From: Verrucomicrobium spinosum DSM 4136 = JCM 18804
GTDB lineage: Bacteria > Verrucomicrobiota > Verrucomicrobiia > Verrucomicrobiales > Verrucomicrobiaceae
Reading direction: 5' to 3'
Assembly: GCF_000172155.1 (NCBI RefSeq)
Contig: NZ_ABIZ01000001.1
Coordinates: forward strand, 620,001-684,000
DNA: 64,000 nucleotides
Position numbers and translations under genes: made by a program. Below the pieces are notes generated by a model. That model searched no databases. It worked only from the letters and a program-made list of their open reading frames with translations, and was not told the DNA's origin. Shown one piece after another: positions 1-9,946 of this stretch. How positions within the stretch are numbered: the first letter of the stretch is position 1; every line of letters begins with the position of its first letter.

Positions 1-1
1 A

Positions 2-3000
2 GGGGCTACGATGAACAACCGGACGGATTTTGTGACGGCGGCGGCAGGGACTTTGGTGGCAGCGACCTACACAAGCACGGGTGCTTCCACTTGGATGACG
101 GGCAAGAACATGGACGTCACCGGGGATGTGACGACGGGTGCGGGCGATGCGGGCGTCAACAGCCTGCGGTTCAATGACGCAACGGCTCGCTCAGTCACGC
201 TTGACGGCACGCAGACTCTGACCAGCGGGATGATCCTCAATACGGCCAACGTGGGAGCACGGGACAACATCATCACGGGCGGGGTGCTGAAAGGGGCTGC
301 AGGCGGTGATCTGCTGGTCATTCAAAACAACGCCAGCGGTCTGCTGACGATCAGTTCTGACATTCAGGATAACGGCAGTGCCACGGCACTGACCAAGGTC
401 GGGGCGGGGGTGCTGGTCATGAGTGGCACCAATACCTACACGGGCACCACCTATGTCTTGGAGGGCACGCTTCGCACTGCTGGGGTGGCAAGCCTCGGTG
501 CAGGGAACCTGCTCCTGAATGGCGGCGTATATGAGTCGAACGGCACCTTTGACCGCTCCCTTGGCACGGGGGACAATCAGGTGCAGATCACCGGAGGCGT
601 ATCCGGATTCAGCGCCTTCGGGGGCAGCCTCACCATCAATCTGGGTGGGGCGGGCGGCACCATTGTCTGGGGGACGTCTTCCTTTCAACCCAGCACGCTG
701 GTTTTGAATGGCTCCACCGCCAACGCGTCGCTCGATCTGTTGAATGGACTGGACCTGAATGGAGCGGTCAGGACCATCAGCGTTGGTGCCAATGTGGCCA
801 CGCTTTCAGGACAGATCAGCAACACCGGGGCCGCGGGAAGTGCGGGGCTGACGAAGACGGGAACTGGTGCGCTGCTGATTTCCAGTGCGAACTCGTATGA
901 TGGCGTGACCACCATCACGGCAGGTGCGCTTCAGGCCGGTCACAATCAGGCGTTTGGCACCAGCACCGTGGTGCTCGCAGGAGGCGAGTTGCAGGCAAGT
1001 GGTGGAGCTCGGGTGCTGGGAAATCAGGTGAGAGTGACGGCCAGCAGCACCATCAGCGGAAGCAATGCCCTGACGCTCAATGGCACCCTCACCAATGGCT
1101 CCACCACGCCCTCGCTGACGAACAGCCTTACCTCAGGAAATGTCCTGACCCTCAATGGCAACGTCTATCTCTCAGAGGACAATACGACCACGGGCCGCTA
1201 CCTCCAGATTTTGGGATCCGGCAGCACGGTGATCAACGGCGTGATTGCCAACAACAGCCTGGGCAACAGCACCGCCACAGGCCTGTTCCTAAACGGGGGA
1301 CGGCTTCAACTGACGGCTGATAACACCTACACCGGCCGCACGCTGGTGGCCAACGGTCCGCTGGTCATCACCAGAGACAGGAACTTGGGAATCGCTGAAT
1401 CCACGCCGCTGACTGATGCCATCATTCTCGCAGTGTCTTCCAAGCTGCGGATCGAAGGGACCTTTGCGCTGGATGTGAACCGTTCCATCGGCATTGGAAA
1501 CTCTTCTGGTGGGGCGGCTACGGGCACCATCGAGGTGGCAGCGGGGCAGACCTTCACCGTTGGAGGAACCATCACGAACCGCACCGTCAATGTTGACGGG
1601 AGCGCCATAAACACCTCAGTGAATGGGCCGAGTGTGGGCAGTTTGACCAAGGCCGACAGCGGCAGACTGGTGCTCTCTGGCAACAACACCTATTCAGGGC
1701 TCACGACGGTCAGCAACGGCATCCTCCTGCTTCGCCATGGGAACGCGCTGGGGACCACGGAGGCGGGCACCACTGTAGGCGGAGGTGCATCCCTACAGCT
1801 CGCTGGAGACATCACCGTCGGGGCGGAGGCGCTTACGATCAACGGCAGCGGGCTGGGCGGTGTGGGCGCGTTGCGCAATGCAGAAGGAAACAACACCTGG
1901 GGAGGCTTGATCACCCTTGGGGGCACCAGCACCCGGATTAATTCTGACCTCGGGACATTGACTTTGGATGTTGCATCCGGCGACGCCATCGTCAACACGG
2001 CCACTACGGGCACGCGTACCCTTTCCCTGGGTGGAACGGGGCAAATCGTCGTGGTGGATGCGATCAATCAGTCTGGTGTGGGCGGCACCCTGGCCATTGT
2101 AAAAGATGGCGTGGGAACGGTCACTCTTTCCGGGACGAACAACATCAATGGCAACGTCACAGTCAACAGCGGCCGGCTGGTGCTGGACTACTCGTCTGCA
2201 AATACCGTGCTGCAGACTGACAAGGCGCTTACCTTTAACGGTGGAACCATTGAGGTGAAGGCCCAGAGTGGAGGCTCACCGATTCTTGGCAATATCACCC
2301 TGGTTGGGAACAGCGGGTTGAACAAGCTGGTGGTGGGTGAGGGCACGACGCTCACCCTCGGCAATACCTGGACGCGCAACAGCACCAGCCTGCTGCTGAT
2401 CGATCTTTCCGCCGCAGGAAGCGTGCTGAACTCCAGTCCGGCCACCGAGACCAAGACCATCGCCTCCTCTGGCACCACCACGCGGGGGATGATTGTGGGG
2501 GGCGGATTTGCTGCTTACACCGTGGAAGACGGCAACGGACGCTACGACTTTGCCGCCCTGAGCGGAGGCTCCGTCGTGAGGCTGGATGCCAGTCTGGCCC
2601 TGCCAGCGACAGGGGGGAGCACCGGCAGTGCTTATTTGCTGAAACCGACCACGGGGTCGTCCACGCTTCAGTTCAATGCTGGGGTCACCGTGAACACCGC
2701 CGTGGTGCGGGTGGATACCACCGAGGCAGCTGGTGAATTGGACCTCAACGGAGGCAAGCTGGTGCTTAACGACCTCGGGTTCCTGGTGGACGGGAGCAAC
2801 AACTTCACCATCAAGGACACCAGCGTGGGGCAGACGGGGCTCCTTGAGGGAACCTCGACCAATACTGCCCTGTTCATGTACCACTACGGGACCGGGACTC
2901 TTACCATTACCGCCAAGCTCTCCAGCGGCGGTGGGTCGGTGGCCTTCATTGGTGAAGGGGGCTTGGTGGACTGGAACTCGGCCTCCAATTCCACAGGTTC

Positions 3001-4156
3001 CACGAACATACAGGGGGCCGTGGTGCGGGCCAGCCATGTGGGGGCGCTTTCACTGAACAACTCGGCCACCGCCGGGGGAGGCACGCAGTTCATCAACCTT
3101 TCCAACGGCGGCATTCTGGAGCTGGCGACCGGCAACCTCACTCGCAATCTCGGTACTTCCGGCAACGGAGTGCTCGGATTTCAGGCTGGCGATGGCGGCG
3201 GTTTCAGCGCGTTTGGTGCAGACCGGACGGTCAACTTCACCTCTGGAGCGACTAGCATCAATATTGTCTGGGGCTCCACCACGGGTTTCCTGGCCAGTGG
3301 CAGCAAACTGATCCTGGGCTCCAAGTACGCCAACAAGCAGGTGGACCTCGCCAACAGCGTGGATCTAAACGGTGGCAACCAGGTCGTGGATGTGCAAAGC
3401 ACCTTTGCCGCCGGTGTAGGGGGCAAGCTCAGCGGGGTCATCAGCGGCACCACAGGCAGCCTCCAGAAGATCGGGCAGGGCATCCTGGAAGTCACAGGAA
3501 ACAACACCTATGGCGGAGGCACCACCGTCAGTGAGGGCACCTTGCTTGCGAACAACTCCCTGGGCTCCGCCACCGGCACGGGAAACGTCACGGTGCTCAG
3601 CGGTGCCCGTCTGGGCGGCAACGGCACGGTGGGGGCCTCCGCCAGCCCGGCCAATCTCACCGTGAAATCGGGCGGGATCCTGTCCGTGGGCCAGCTGGGG
3701 AACACCAGCGGTCAGCAGCTCAAGCTCGCCACAGGTGTGGGCGGGGTGATCACCCTGTCCGGCACGGTGGAGTTCGACATCTTCGGCAACAATGGCGGGG
3801 TCAACCCGATTGGGAACAACGACTCGCTGGGTCTCACCAGCAGTTCGCCCATCGCCCTGGGGGGCACGCTCAAGATCGTGGATTCCACCGACCTCGCAAC
3901 GGAGCTGACGCTGGGTTCCTCCTGGCAGCTTATCGACTGGACGAACGTGATCGTCAGCAACGGACAGAAGTACACGGGCGGCTTCACCACCTTTGACGTG
4001 CCGGTGCTGGCGGAGGGGCTGGCCTGGGACTACTCCCAGCTCTACACCACGGGTTACGTCTCCATTTCCGTCGTTCCAGAACCGGGACGCGTGATGCTTC
4101 TGGCGGGTGGGCTGGCGGCCTTGCTGTTGCGCCGCCGTCGCCGTCAGAGGGCCTGA
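2..4156 (+). CDS. PEP-CTERM-anchored autotransporter-type beta-strand repeat protein (5' partial)
   Basis: Very large surface or secreted protein rich in Gly, Thr, Ser and Asn. It carries at least six autotransporter-associated beta-strand repeats of the form G.G.L.LSG.NTYTG.T.V..G.L, near residues 135, 280, 430, 545, 695 and 1155 counted from the first ATG at 11. Two longer blocks (about 180-265 and 1040-1130) resemble each other, each with GFSAFGG/GFSAFGA then IVWG, so part of the length arose by internal duplication. The C-terminus is VPEPGR, a hydrophobic stretch and an RRRRRQR tail, the PEP-CTERM signal recognised by exosortase. There is no autotransporter barrel. The frame is open to the window edge and the ATG at 11 is not followed by a signal peptide, so the true start lies outside. 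It converges on the next gene with a 6-nt gap. Confidence 0.88.
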   Translation, partial: GATMNNRTDFVTAAAGTLVAATYTSTGASTWMTGKNMDVTGDVTTGAGDAGVNSLRFNDATARSVTLDGTQTLTSGMILNTANVGARDNIITGGVLKGAAGGDLLVIQNNASGLLTISSDIQDNGSATALTKVGAGVLVMSGTNTYTGTTYVLEGTLRTAGVASLGAGNLLLNGGVYESNGTFDRSLGTGDNQVQITGGVSGFSAFGGSLTINLGGAGGTIVWGTSSFQPSTLVLNGSTANASLDLLNGLDLNGAVRTISVGANVATLSGQISNTGAAGSAGLTKTGTGALLISSANSYDGVTTITAGALQAGHNQAFGTSTVVLAGGELQASGGARVLGNQVRVTASSTISGSNALTLNGTLTNGSTTPSLTNSLTSGNVLTLNGNVYLSEDNTTTGRYLQILGSGSTVINGVIANNSLGNSTATGLFLNGGRLQLTADNTYTGRTLVANGPLVITRDRNLGIAESTPLTDAIILAVSSKLRIEGTFALDVNRSIGIGNSSGGAATGTIEVAAGQTFTVGGTITNRTVNVDGSAINTSVNGPSVGSLTKADSGRLVLSGNNTYSGLTTVSNGILLLRHGNALGTTEAGTTVGGGASLQLAGDITVGAEALTINGSGLGGVGALRNAEGNNTWGGLITLGGTSTRINSDLGTLTLDVASGDAIVNTATTGTRTLSLGGTGQIVVVDAINQSGVGGTLAIVKDGVGTVTLSGTNNINGNVTVNSGRLVLDYSSANTVLQTDKALTFNGGTIEVKAQSGGSPILGNITLVGNSGLNKLVVGEGTTLTLGNTWTRNSTSLLLIDLSAAGSVLNSSPATETKTIASSGTTTRGMIVGGGFAAYTVEDGNGRYDFAALSGGSVVRLDASLALPATGGSTGSAYLLKPTTGSSTLQFNAGVTVNTAVVRVDTTEAAGELDLNGGKLVLNDLGFLVDGSNNFTIKDTSVGQTGLLEGTSTNTALFMYHYGTGTLTITAKLSSGGGSVAFIGEGGLVDWNSASNSTGSTNIQGAVVRASHVGALSLNNSATAGGGTQFINLSNGGILELATGNLTRNLGTSGNGVLGFQAGDGGGFSAFGADRTVNFTSGATSINIVWGSTTGFLASGSKLILGSKYANKQVDLANSVDLNGGNQVVDVQSTFAAGVGGKLSGVISGTTGSLQKIGQGILEVTGNNTYGGGTTVSEGTLLANNSLGSATGTGNVTVLSGARLGGNGTVGASASPANLTVKSGGILSVGQLGNTSGQQLKLATGVGGVITLSGTVEFDIFGNNGGVNPIGNNDSLGLTSSSPIALGGTLKIVDSTDLATELTLGSSWQLIDWTNVIVSNGQKYTGGFTTFDVPVLAEGLAWDYSQLYTTGYVSISVVPEPGRVMLLAGGLAALLLRRRRRQRA

Positions 4157-4162
4157 GCTGGC

Positions 4163-5698
4163 TCACGGAGCGGCGTCCCACGCCTTCAGTTCGCGTCCCA
4201 GAAACACCTGCCATTTCCTTGAACCAGAGGTTCCCAGGGGCACACGAATCTCACCCAGCTTTTCCACCTGGGTGAAGTTCCGTTCCAGCCGACGTGGCAG
4301 GGGTTTCTCTGACGGCTGCAGGATCAGGGCATCCCGTCCCAGGGCTTCGGCAGGTGTCGGCCACAGCTCGTACTGGGAGGCGATGATGCCGTCTGGCTGC
4401 CAGCGGTAGGCACGCGGATGCTGAGGGGTGTAAAAGGCGAACTGGCTCGCGTTCTCCCGATGCCCCAGGGCCAGGAGAAACGTCTGCTCTGGCCGAGGGG
4501 TGGCGGCGAGGAATTCACCAGCTTTCTGTCCGGCCTCAGACCATCCGTGAATGCGGGCCATGGGATCCAGCTTGTCGTCGCCGGTACGGCCGGTGGCCCA
4601 CATTCCCACCGGCACCAGATAGGCCAGGGAAGTCAGAGTTGCGGCAACGACCAGGGCCGGGCGTTGCAGTTTCATGAACCCTGGCCAGAGGGTCAGGCCG
4701 GTGGTGGCGCGGGTCCAGGTGGCGGCCAGCAGCACCATGGCGGCCAGGTAATATACCGCAGGCCAGTTTGGGTTCACGCTCTGGCGCAACGCCAGGAGGT
4801 GAAAGACCACCAGGGCCGGGGCGGAGAAGGTGGCCAGCAGGCGCTCCTTCAGCCCCAGCCGACGCCACTGCCAGAGGGCGGTGGCCGAGACCGTGAGCAG
4901 CCCGAACCAGGTGATCGGGGTGAAGAGCCCGGCCTGGGTGGCGGGAAACTCGATGAACTGCACGAGGTGATCCAGCAGGCCGGCCTGTTCCTTGGTGTTG
5001 AAGTGGTGCTTCGTGTGCTCCAGGGTGATCCACCCGTGCCGCTGGTTCCACCACAGCACCGGCAGCATGAAGAGCAGCGCTCCCACCATGCTGAGCCATA
5101 ATCCAGGCCGCTTGAGCAGGGGGCGAGCCTCTTTCGTGAGAGCGGCAAAGAGGATCATGAGCACGGGAAACACGAGCATCATCTGCTTGCTCAGCGTGCC
5201 GACACCCATCACGAGGCAGAGGATCAGCCAGCGCGTCAAACGTTCTGGGCTCTGTACCGCTGACCAGAAAGCCAGAAGCGCGGCTGACCAGAGCAACACC
5301 AATGGCGAGTCGATGGTGAAGAAGAGGTTCAGCGCGACATTCGCCGGAGTCAGTGCCGCCAGCGCCAGCACCAGGAGACCGGTCGACTCATCAAACATCC
5401 GTTTCCCCAGCAGATAGAGCAGCGTCAGGGATCCCGTGCCCACCATGAGCGCGGCCAGGCGCACGCCCCACTCCTGATTCCCACTGAGCCACCCCACCAT
5501 GCCCATGAGCCAGCCGATCAGGGGCGGCTTGCTGTAGTAGCCCCAATCGGGTCGGCGGCCCCACTCCCAGTAGTAGCTCTCGTCCCCGGCCAGATCATAG
5601 AGGCTGCAGAAAAAGGGGAGGAACAGCAGTCGAAGCAGCAGCAGCCCGAGCAAGAGGTGCCAGGCGCGGAGCTTTGACCATGGGGAAGTGGGCGACAT
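4163..5698 (-). CDS. Glycosyltransferase family 39 / ArnT-like membrane protein
   Basis: Polytopic membrane protein of 511 residues. The N-terminal helix (about 13-32) is followed by the loop LAGDESYYWEW, whose Asp-Glu pair (about 39-40) is the catalytic-site signature of GT39/PMT and ArnT-type enzymes that use polyprenyl-phosphate sugars on the outer face of the membrane. About ten further hydrophobic segments and a soluble C-terminal domain (from about 385) fit the family, whose usual length is 450-600 residues. The acceptor cannot be read from sequence. It is divergent from the MidA-like gene with 77 bp between starts. The next gene on the other side is a PEP-CTERM surface protein, and glycosylation of such proteins is possible but is inference only. 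Confidence 0.85.
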   Translation of the reverse strand: MSPTSPWSKLRAWHLLLGLLLLRLLFLPFFCSLYDLAGDESYYWEWGRRPDWGYYSKPPLIGWLMGMVGWLSGNQEWGVRLAALMVGTGSLTLLYLLGKRMFDESTGLLVLALAALTPANVALNLFFTIDSPLVLLWSAALLAFWSAVQSPERLTRWLILCLVMGVGTLSKQMMLVFPVLMILFAALTKEARPLLKRPGLWLSMVGALLFMLPVLWWNQRHGWITLEHTKHHFNTKEQAGLLDHLVQFIEFPATQAGLFTPITWFGLLTVSATALWQWRRLGLKERLLATFSAPALVVFHLLALRQSVNPNWPAVYYLAAMVLLAATWTRATTGLTLWPGFMKLQRPALVVAATLTSLAYLVPVGMWATGRTGDDKLDPMARIHGWSEAGQKAGEFLAATPRPEQTFLLALGHRENASQFAFYTPQHPRAYRWQPDGIIASQYELWPTPAEALGRDALILQPSEKPLPRRLERNFTQVEKLGEIRVPLGTSGSRKWQVFLGRELKAWDAAP

Positions 5699-5775
5699 CG
5701 CGTCTCGTGCTCGAATCCTGCGTGGCTAACAAGTGACGATCTTGCCATTCTGGCTAGCCGGGGCTTTCCTGTGCC

Positions 5776-6813
5776 ATGCCCCCTGTCGATCCCGCCCGCC
5801 CTTTCTCCACCTGGATGGAGCAGGCCTTGTTCGCACCGGACACGGGCTATTACTCCGCCCGCATTCGCACCGTGGGCCGTCGTGGAGACTTTGCCACCTC
5901 CGCCACAGTCTCGAGCCTCCTGGGGGAGGGGATCGCACGGTGGATCTCCCGCGAGTTGGAGCGGCAAAAAGGCGTGCGCGCCATCATTGAGGTGGGCGGC
6001 GGCGACGGCTCGCTGTCCGCCAGCGTCCGGAGCGCTGTTGGCTGGTGGCAGCGCAGGAAGCTCGCGTGGCACATGGTGGAGACCTCACCCATTCTGAGGG
6101 ATCGCCAACAGGAGCGGCTAAAAGGGGCTCAGGTGCACTGGCATGAGACGATGGAAAGCGCACTCCAGGCCTGCGGGGGCCGGGCGATCATCTTTCACAA
6201 TGAACTGGTGGACGCCTTTCCGGTGACGCTACTGGAATGGGAGGCCACCCGCGGCATCTGGCAGGAGGTCTGGGTGGTGCCTGATCGGGCCGGATGGCGG
6301 GAGGAACTGCGCGCTCTCACGCTGCCTCCGGGGCAAAGGGGGGCCTTTTCCGTCCTCACGCAGTGGCACGCCCTGAACCCGCCGCCGCAACGTCGCCAGA
6401 GGGTGGAGCTGCATCGTTCCTTCCGGGACTGGATGCAGGGCTGGTCCTCGCGTTGGCAGCAGGGAGCCATGCTCACAGTGGACTATGGGGATCTGTTCCC
6501 GGGTCTCTACCACCGTCGTGCCCAAGGCACTCTCCGCGGCTACCTGCTGCATCAGCGGCTCTCCGGCCCGGACCTTTACCAGAACATGGGGCGTCAGGAC
6601 ATCACCGCTGATGTAAATTTCTCCGATCTCCTTCACTGGGGGGAAACGCTGGGGTGGGGGGATGGTCAGGTGGAGACGCAAGCCGCCTTCCTCAAGACTT
6701 GGGTGCCGGACCTGGAGAAGCGCCTCAAGTCAAGCGGAGCCGACCAGTTTGTGGCAGGACTGGAAGGCGCAGGGGAGGCCTTCAAGGTGTGGACCGTGCG
6801 CACCGCGTCCTAA
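5776..6813 (+). CDS. SAM-dependent methyltransferase, MidA/NDUFAF7 family (COG1565)
   Basis: 345 residues. The N-terminal pattern PDTGYYS...GRRGDFATS (about 21-42) and the glycine-rich SAM-binding motif EVGGGDGSL (about 72-80) are typical of the MidA family. ETSPILRDRQQERL matches the second conserved block, and HNELVDAFPV the NE.LDA.PV motif. In mitochondria the homologue NDUFAF7 dimethylates an arginine of a complex I subunit; the bacterial substrate is generally unknown. The start ATG has no clear Shine-Dalgarno, and no better in-frame start precedes the conserved region. The gene is divergent from the GT39 gene and followed after 67 bp by a small unknown gene on the same strand. Confidence 0.85.
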   Translation: MPPVDPARPFSTWMEQALFAPDTGYYSARIRTVGRRGDFATSATVSSLLGEGIARWISRELERQKGVRAIIEVGGGDGSLSASVRSAVGWWQRRKLAWHMVETSPILRDRQQERLKGAQVHWHETMESALQACGGRAIIFHNELVDAFPVTLLEWEATRGIWQEVWVVPDRAGWREELRALTLPPGQRGAFSVLTQWHALNPPPQRRQRVELHRSFRDWMQGWSSRWQQGAMLTVDYGDLFPGLYHRRAQGTLRGYLLHQRLSGPDLYQNMGRQDITADVNFSDLLHWGETLGWGDGQVETQAAFLKTWVPDLEKRLKSSGADQFVAGLEGAGEAFKVWTVRTAS

Positions 6814-6880
6814 AAAGGTTTGCACCCACCCAGCAGCGATGTTAGCTGACCGCCCCTTTTCTTTTCGTTTTCGCGTTCCC

Positions 6881-7378
6881 ATGAAATCTCACCAAATCAT
6901 TGCCGCCCTGAGCCCCGCTCTCAAGAAGGACATCACTTCCTATCTGCAGAAGGAGACCCGTGAAGCCTTCCGCACGGCGCTGTATTCGGTGGGTCAGCAG
7001 AAGAAGCTCCGCCCCCAGTACTTCCAGAACAAGTCTCGTGAAGAACAGGGTGCCTGGTTGATCGAGCAGATCAAGACCAAGACCTTCGACGGCGTGGCGG
7101 AACAGCTTCTCCAGCTCTGGCTGCTCAAGGGCAAGGTGGATATGCTCACTGCCTTCCTGGATGCGACGGGGATCCAGCACGACGGCAAAGGCCAGGTAGA
7201 TGACCTTCCGGAAGAGCTGACCACGGAGCAGGTGGAGGCGGGTGTGGACGCCATGCTGAAGACCCATCCTGCCGAGGAAGTCGCCCTCTACCTCAATCTT
7301 TTCCAACTTCAACGCCCCGGCGGCTGGTCCGCAATCTCCGAGGTCTTGGAGAAGCGCACAGAGGTGAAGCTAGGCTAG
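6881..7378 (+). CDS. Hypothetical protein, 165 aa
   Basis: Small soluble protein, predicted largely alpha-helical and rich in Lys, Glu and Gln, with no signal peptide or membrane segment. The frame is open upstream into the methyltransferase gene, but the ATG at 6881 (MKSHQIIAALSPALKK) gives the sensible N-terminus. I do not recognise a family. A strong intrinsic terminator lies about 38 bp after the stop, so this is the last gene of its unit, possibly co-transcribed with the MidA-like gene 67 bp upstream. Confidence 0.7.
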   Translation: MKSHQIIAALSPALKKDITSYLQKETREAFRTALYSVGQQKKLRPQYFQNKSREEQGAWLIEQIKTKTFDGVAEQLLQLWLLKGKVDMLTAFLDATGIQHDGKGQVDDLPEELTTEQVEAGVDAMLKTHPAEEVALYLNLFQLQRPGGWSAISEVLEKRTEVKLG

Positions 7379-7416
7379 GCTGAGTGGAGCGGTAGCCTTT
7401 ATCCTTGCGAGTTTGC

Positions 7417-7452
7417 AACCCGTTTCGCCGTTTGGCGGAGCGGGTTTTTTTG
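7417..7452 (+). terminator. Rho-independent terminator
   Basis: Nested hairpin with outer arms AACCCG/CGGGTT and inner arms CGCC/GGCG around a GTTT loop, followed directly by a run of T. It lies just after the 165-aa gene and separates it from the pilus locus. Confidence 0.85.
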
Positions 7453-7601
7453 TATTTATCGTTCTGGTAACTTTTGGGCGACCGAGTTCCCAGAGGGGGA
7501 AGGGGGCTCCACCGAGCATTTATTCCATAATAGGAATTATATAATTTACAGATAGTGAAGTGGATGCTAATTGTTCGTGTAATTCAACACCTTGGAGACC
7601 T

Positions 7602-8177
7602 ATGATTAAAAAATATCCATGGCTTGCTTTGGCGATGATTGCACTGACTGGCGGGACAGGGTTCGCTGATATCCAGCTAGGCGGGCCTAGTGTTCCAGTG
7701 GGCCTGGTCGTGGCAACCAAAGTGCCGTTCAAGATCAGTTATCAACTGCCCAACTCCTATCGCTTCGTTTTTCGGGGGATCGAGGCGCGCGGCGATACCT
7801 TGGGCGCTCCGGGGAACTCAGGTACCAACGGAAATGGCGGGCAATTTCACTTGAGTGCCACCGTGTCCACTTCAGTCGGGTCTGAGAAGGTTGGGAAGAT
7901 CGAATTCCGCGATGTCCAGGATTTCAACCTGAGCCCTTTAAAGACGCTGTTGATCACCGAGGCTGTTTACAAGGCCACCACATCGCCCATCTCCGTGAGC
8001 ATGGAATGGGCGGGGCAGGGGAACGCGCACAAGCCCAACGGATTCTTCAACATCTTGGGGGAGCACCAAGTAGCGCCTCCCGTCCCCGTGGGGAAGCTTG
8101 AGTTTGCCGTAGGCGATTTGTTGCTGACCGCCGCGGGCACTCAGCCACCTGGGACGGCCACGATCACCCGCGACTGA
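7602..8177 (+). CDS. Secreted hypothetical protein, first gene of the plus-strand pilus arm
   Basis: 191 residues starting MIKKYPWLALAMIALTGGTGFA, a good signal peptide with cleavage near residue 22. The ATG at 7602 is preceded by GGAG at a suitable distance, which favours it over upstream in-frame starts. The mature part is beta-rich with no motif I recognise. It precedes two further exported proteins and the pseudopilin genes on the same strand, so it may be an accessory or surface component of the pilus system. The upstream 150 bp is AT-rich and likely carries the operon promoter. Confidence 0.7.
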   Translation: MIKKYPWLALAMIALTGGTGFADIQLGGPSVPVGLVVATKVPFKISYQLPNSYRFVFRGIEARGDTLGAPGNSGTNGNGGQFHLSATVSTSVGSEKVGKIEFRDVQDFNLSPLKTLLITEAVYKATTSPISVSMEWAGQGNAHKPNGFFNILGEHQVAPPVPVGKLEFAVGDLLLTAAGTQPPGTATITRD

Positions 8178-8213
8178 CCAGCCGTCTTCGGAGACAGGGT
8201 CACCCATGGATCC

Positions 8214-8858
8214 ATGAAACTGCGCCCGCAAAAAGTTAAGGGAGGCAATTTTTTCCGCCTCATTTCTCCCTGTCTTGCGGGGATTTGGTCAGGCCTGACA
8301 GGGGGCGTGGCTCTCTCCCAAATGCCTGCAATTCCTGCCCCATCAGCCAATCTGGCGCAGGCCCGGGATGTGGTGACGGAGGAGGAGCTCAAAAAGGTGG
8401 CAAAGTCGGGAAGTACTTTGTCTGATATGTTGGCCAAGGCCACCACCCAGGCCCCAGTGGCGGCCCGGCCCTCCATGGAGAGCTCACTCTACCGGAAGTC
8501 GGTCATCCTCTACGACGGCGAGCACCACACGGTAGTGCCGGTCGGCTCCGTCTTGCAACTGCCTGCGGGCTATCGAAACCGCGTCGTGGAAAAGCCGGTG
8601 GGAGTTTTCACCTTCTGGCCCGCCTTCCTCGAACGCAATGCCGCCTGGCTGGGCGCGTGGGAGGTGCCGCTGCGCATGGCGGAGGGTGATGAGGCGGTGG
8701 CAAAAAAAGTGCTCGCCACCACGGCCAATGATTCCCGCGTGCTGGTGGCGGTGTATCGCGGGGGGCCCATCACCATTCTGGAGCCCGTGCCTGAAGCCAC
8801 CAACACAACCAAATCGGGCAGCACTGCTACCGACCAGAACCAGAAGGTAAAACCATGA
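8214..8858 (+). CDS. Secreted hypothetical protein of the pilus locus
   Basis: 214 residues. A basic N-terminus (KLRPQKVKGG) followed by a hydrophobic stretch ending near ALSQ looks like a signal peptide of about 36 residues. The middle contains SVILYDGEHHTVVPVGSVLQLP, suggesting a small beta domain. The C-terminus is Thr/Lys/Gln-rich and probably disordered. Its stop overlaps the start of the next gene (ATGA, 8855-8858), so the two are translationally coupled. I do not recognise a family. Confidence 0.65.
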   Translation: MKLRPQKVKGGNFFRLISPCLAGIWSGLTGGVALSQMPAIPAPSANLAQARDVVTEEELKKVAKSGSTLSDMLAKATTQAPVAARPSMESSLYRKSVILYDGEHHTVVPVGSVLQLPAGYRNRVVEKPVGVFTFWPAFLERNAAWLGAWEVPLRMAEGDEAVAKKVLATTANDSRVLVAVYRGGPITILEPVPEATNTTKSGSTATDQNQKVKP

Positions 8859-9946
8859 TGAAACTGGCGTGCCTGACCGGGCTGCTCCTTGCAGGCCTGG
8901 CGATGACAGCCCCTGCTCAGCAAGCCTGGGTGAGGGAGACCAATCTTGCCAACGGGATGATCTATGACATCCCGCTATCCGCCACCGGCGGCAGCTTCAT
9001 CCCGCCGCTGCCGATTTCAGAGGATGGGAACATCTTTGAATTATTTGCCCGCGGCACGGCGTGGGATACGAATGTTTATCTCCTCGATACCAAACTGATC
9101 CGTGCGTACACCCCCACGGCCAGTTTTGAGATCGTCAGCGAGGACACCTATGTCCGGGGAGATCCTACGAGCGCCAACTACGTAAAACGCACGCGGGCAG
9201 ACCGGCCCTACCGTCTGAAGATGAAAACCAGCGGCCTGGTGTGGGGCAGTAACAATCCCGCAGAGAACTCCGTGTACTTTTCGTTCCAGGGCCGGAACTA
9301 CGACCCCCAAAGCTACTCCGGGTTGGGGAAAGAACTCTACATGCTGCATGAGGGCAACTTGGGGAACGTCAACCTGACGCTGTACCCGCTCTATCACGAG
9401 TTGACTTCCACCATGCGCAGTACCGGATGCGGGGAGCAGGTGTTCACCTTCGTCCGGTATGCTGCGGACGGAGTGCCGGACACGGTGCTGGCCCAGCCCA
9501 AGCTGCAAGTGTGGCCCGTGCCATCCGTCACCATCGAGAATATTACTGCCGGCAAGGTGTACATCGACAGACTCCCTGCGGTGATCTTCAACTTCAAGGA
9601 CCTCTATCCAGACTCCCGCACCTATGCGCAGATCTACTCCGGGAACGCGGTGCTGGGGAAGAAGGGCACCATGGTGGGCGGCACGGAACGCCGTGTCGGA
9701 AAGTACTACAACCCGGACACCACTCTGGAGAGTGCGGACGTTCCGCAGACGCTGTCCATCACTGTCAACGCCCTGTCCAACTACACGGCCACCGATGGCG
9801 TTTACACGCTGGAAGTGCTCACGGAATCTCCGTTTTTCAACCGCGCTCCGGAGCGGCTCAAGGTCATCACCTTTGAGGTGGACCGCATCATCTCCTCCCG
9901 AGGCAAGCTGAGCACCGCCGAGGAGGGGGCGGCTCCCGGATTATGA
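8855..9946 (+). CDS. Secreted hypothetical protein of the pilus locus
   Basis: 363 residues with signal peptide MMKLACLTGLLLAGLAMTAPA. The mature chain is rich in aromatic residues, Thr and Ser and is predicted mostly beta; no catalytic motif is visible. It overlaps its neighbours on both sides by 4 nt (ATGA), placing it in one operon with the pseudopilins. It could be an extracytoplasmic or surface-exposed accessory of the machine, which is inference from context. Confidence 0.65.
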   Translation: MMKLACLTGLLLAGLAMTAPAQQAWVRETNLANGMIYDIPLSATGGSFIPPLPISEDGNIFELFARGTAWDTNVYLLDTKLIRAYTPTASFEIVSEDTYVRGDPTSANYVKRTRADRPYRLKMKTSGLVWGSNNPAENSVYFSFQGRNYDPQSYSGLGKELYMLHEGNLGNVNLTLYPLYHELTSTMRSTGCGEQVFTFVRYAADGVPDTVLAQPKLQVWPVPSVTIENITAGKVYIDRLPAVIFNFKDLYPDSRTYAQIYSGNAVLGKKGTMVGGTERRVGKYYNPDTTLESADVPQTLSITVNALSNYTATDGVYTLEVLTESPFFNRAPERLKVITFEVDRIISSRGKLSTAEEGAAPGL

